The translations under genes and the position numbers were made by a program. The notes beneath the pieces were generated by a model. It saw nothing but the letters and a program-made list of their open reading frames with translations. It was not told where the DNA came from and searched no databases. From contig WPIO01000001.1 in assembly GCA_009760855.2 (NCBI GenBank), positions 8,492,501 through 8,554,500 on the forward strand: a stretch of 62,000 bases of DNA. The letters are read 5' to 3'. The stretch comes from Cristatella mucedo. Its lineage: Eukaryota > Bryozoa > Phylactolaemata > Cristatellidae. Of this stretch, positions 61,655-62,000 are shown one piece after another. How positions within the stretch are numbered: position 1 is the stretch's first letter; every line of letters starts with the position of its first letter.

Positions 61655-62000
61655 TTCCCTTCGCTATCAAGTGACCCTACTTTCAGCTGAGGAACAGTGT
61701 ATATATTGGTGCCTGCGAAGATAAGAGTACGGTAGCCAAATCAGATCATGCGTTTGTGACATCATGTCTAGAATATTGCCTTTTTTATTCGGGTCTCTTT
61801 GCCCTTGCCTTGAATAATATGCAATTCGTGGAAAACCGATCTGCTTGCCTGATCTGTCCTCAACAGAGTATCTGCCACACCATACTAATTCTTTACGAGC
61901 TCCATCGGCTCTCAATCAATTTTGACGCTTATTGACAATTATCAAATCTACTTTTGACGCTGTCTCTGGCCTAGTGGTCGCTTCACTCGCTCGTCGACCT
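61655..62000 (+). mobile_element. LINE RT C-terminal fragment, runs off the window
   Basis: The plus-strand translation gives KSDHAFVTSCLEYCLFYSGL and, further on, QFVENRSACLICPQQSICHT and LYELHRLSINFDAY. These align with KLVHAFVTSRLDFCNSLL, QLVQNSAARLVCRERRSCHI and LHWLPVKQRIDF of LINE A. The identity is low, so it is an older or different family, with a stop soon after. It continues beyond the right edge. Confidence 0.65.

Overview
This window looks like nuclear DNA from an invertebrate animal. No prokaryotic or organellar gene architecture is visible. There are many dispersed retroelement fragments, tRNA-derived SINEs, long GA, CA, TA, CAG and TATG microsatellites, and large stretches with no recognisable gene. 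Species and phylum cannot be assigned from the sequence alone. The LINEs resemble CR1/L2-type non-LTR elements (APE endonuclease plus YADD reverse transcriptase), which are common in invertebrate animals.

Layout. 1-7.9 kb: microsatellites followed by CpG-rich, largely gene-free DNA (about 1.2-2.6 and 3.9-7.3 kb) with SINE insertions. 8-14.6 kb: unassigned DNA, a CA tract beside a SINE, a CTGT/TC tract, a LINE A 3' part and a (CAG)29 tract. 14.6-23.3 kb: low in repeats, with an unusual circularly permuted inverted duplication (15.48-16.18 kb), a possible decayed coding segment on the minus strand (21.2-22.2 kb), a LINE D fragment and a 35-bp palindrome. 23.3-33 kb: several LINE A fragments and dinucleotide tracts. 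33-36.3 kb: open-frame-rich, GC-richer DNA with no assigned gene, then two LINE B tails, one lying inside an older repeat (repeat E). 36.3-43.5 kb: unassigned DNA, very long GA tracts, and clustered SINE and LINE tails. 43.8-47.1 kb: three LINE A copies in the same orientation, including the best-preserved reverse transcriptase frame (45856-46818). 50.5-51.6 kb: an intronless, stop-containing copy of a kelch-repeat gene of KLHDC3 type. 51.6-57.2 kb: a nearly complete minus-strand LINE A split by a second LINE (B). 57.8-62 kb: a divergent tandem duplication, a 22-bp minisatellite with 12 copies, a tRNA-like fragment, a GA tract and a LINE fragment at the right edge.

Relationships. LINE A would supply reverse transcription. 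The 3' tail of the SINE2 family resembles the LINE A 3' tail, which fits SINE2 being mobilised by LINE A. The KLHDC3-like retrocopy would be another product of LINE activity. No intact host gene with a confident exon-intron structure was found. The most distinctive observations are the circularly permuted inverted repeat, the nested LINE-in-LINE, the shared SINE/LINE tail and the KLHDC3-like pseudogene.
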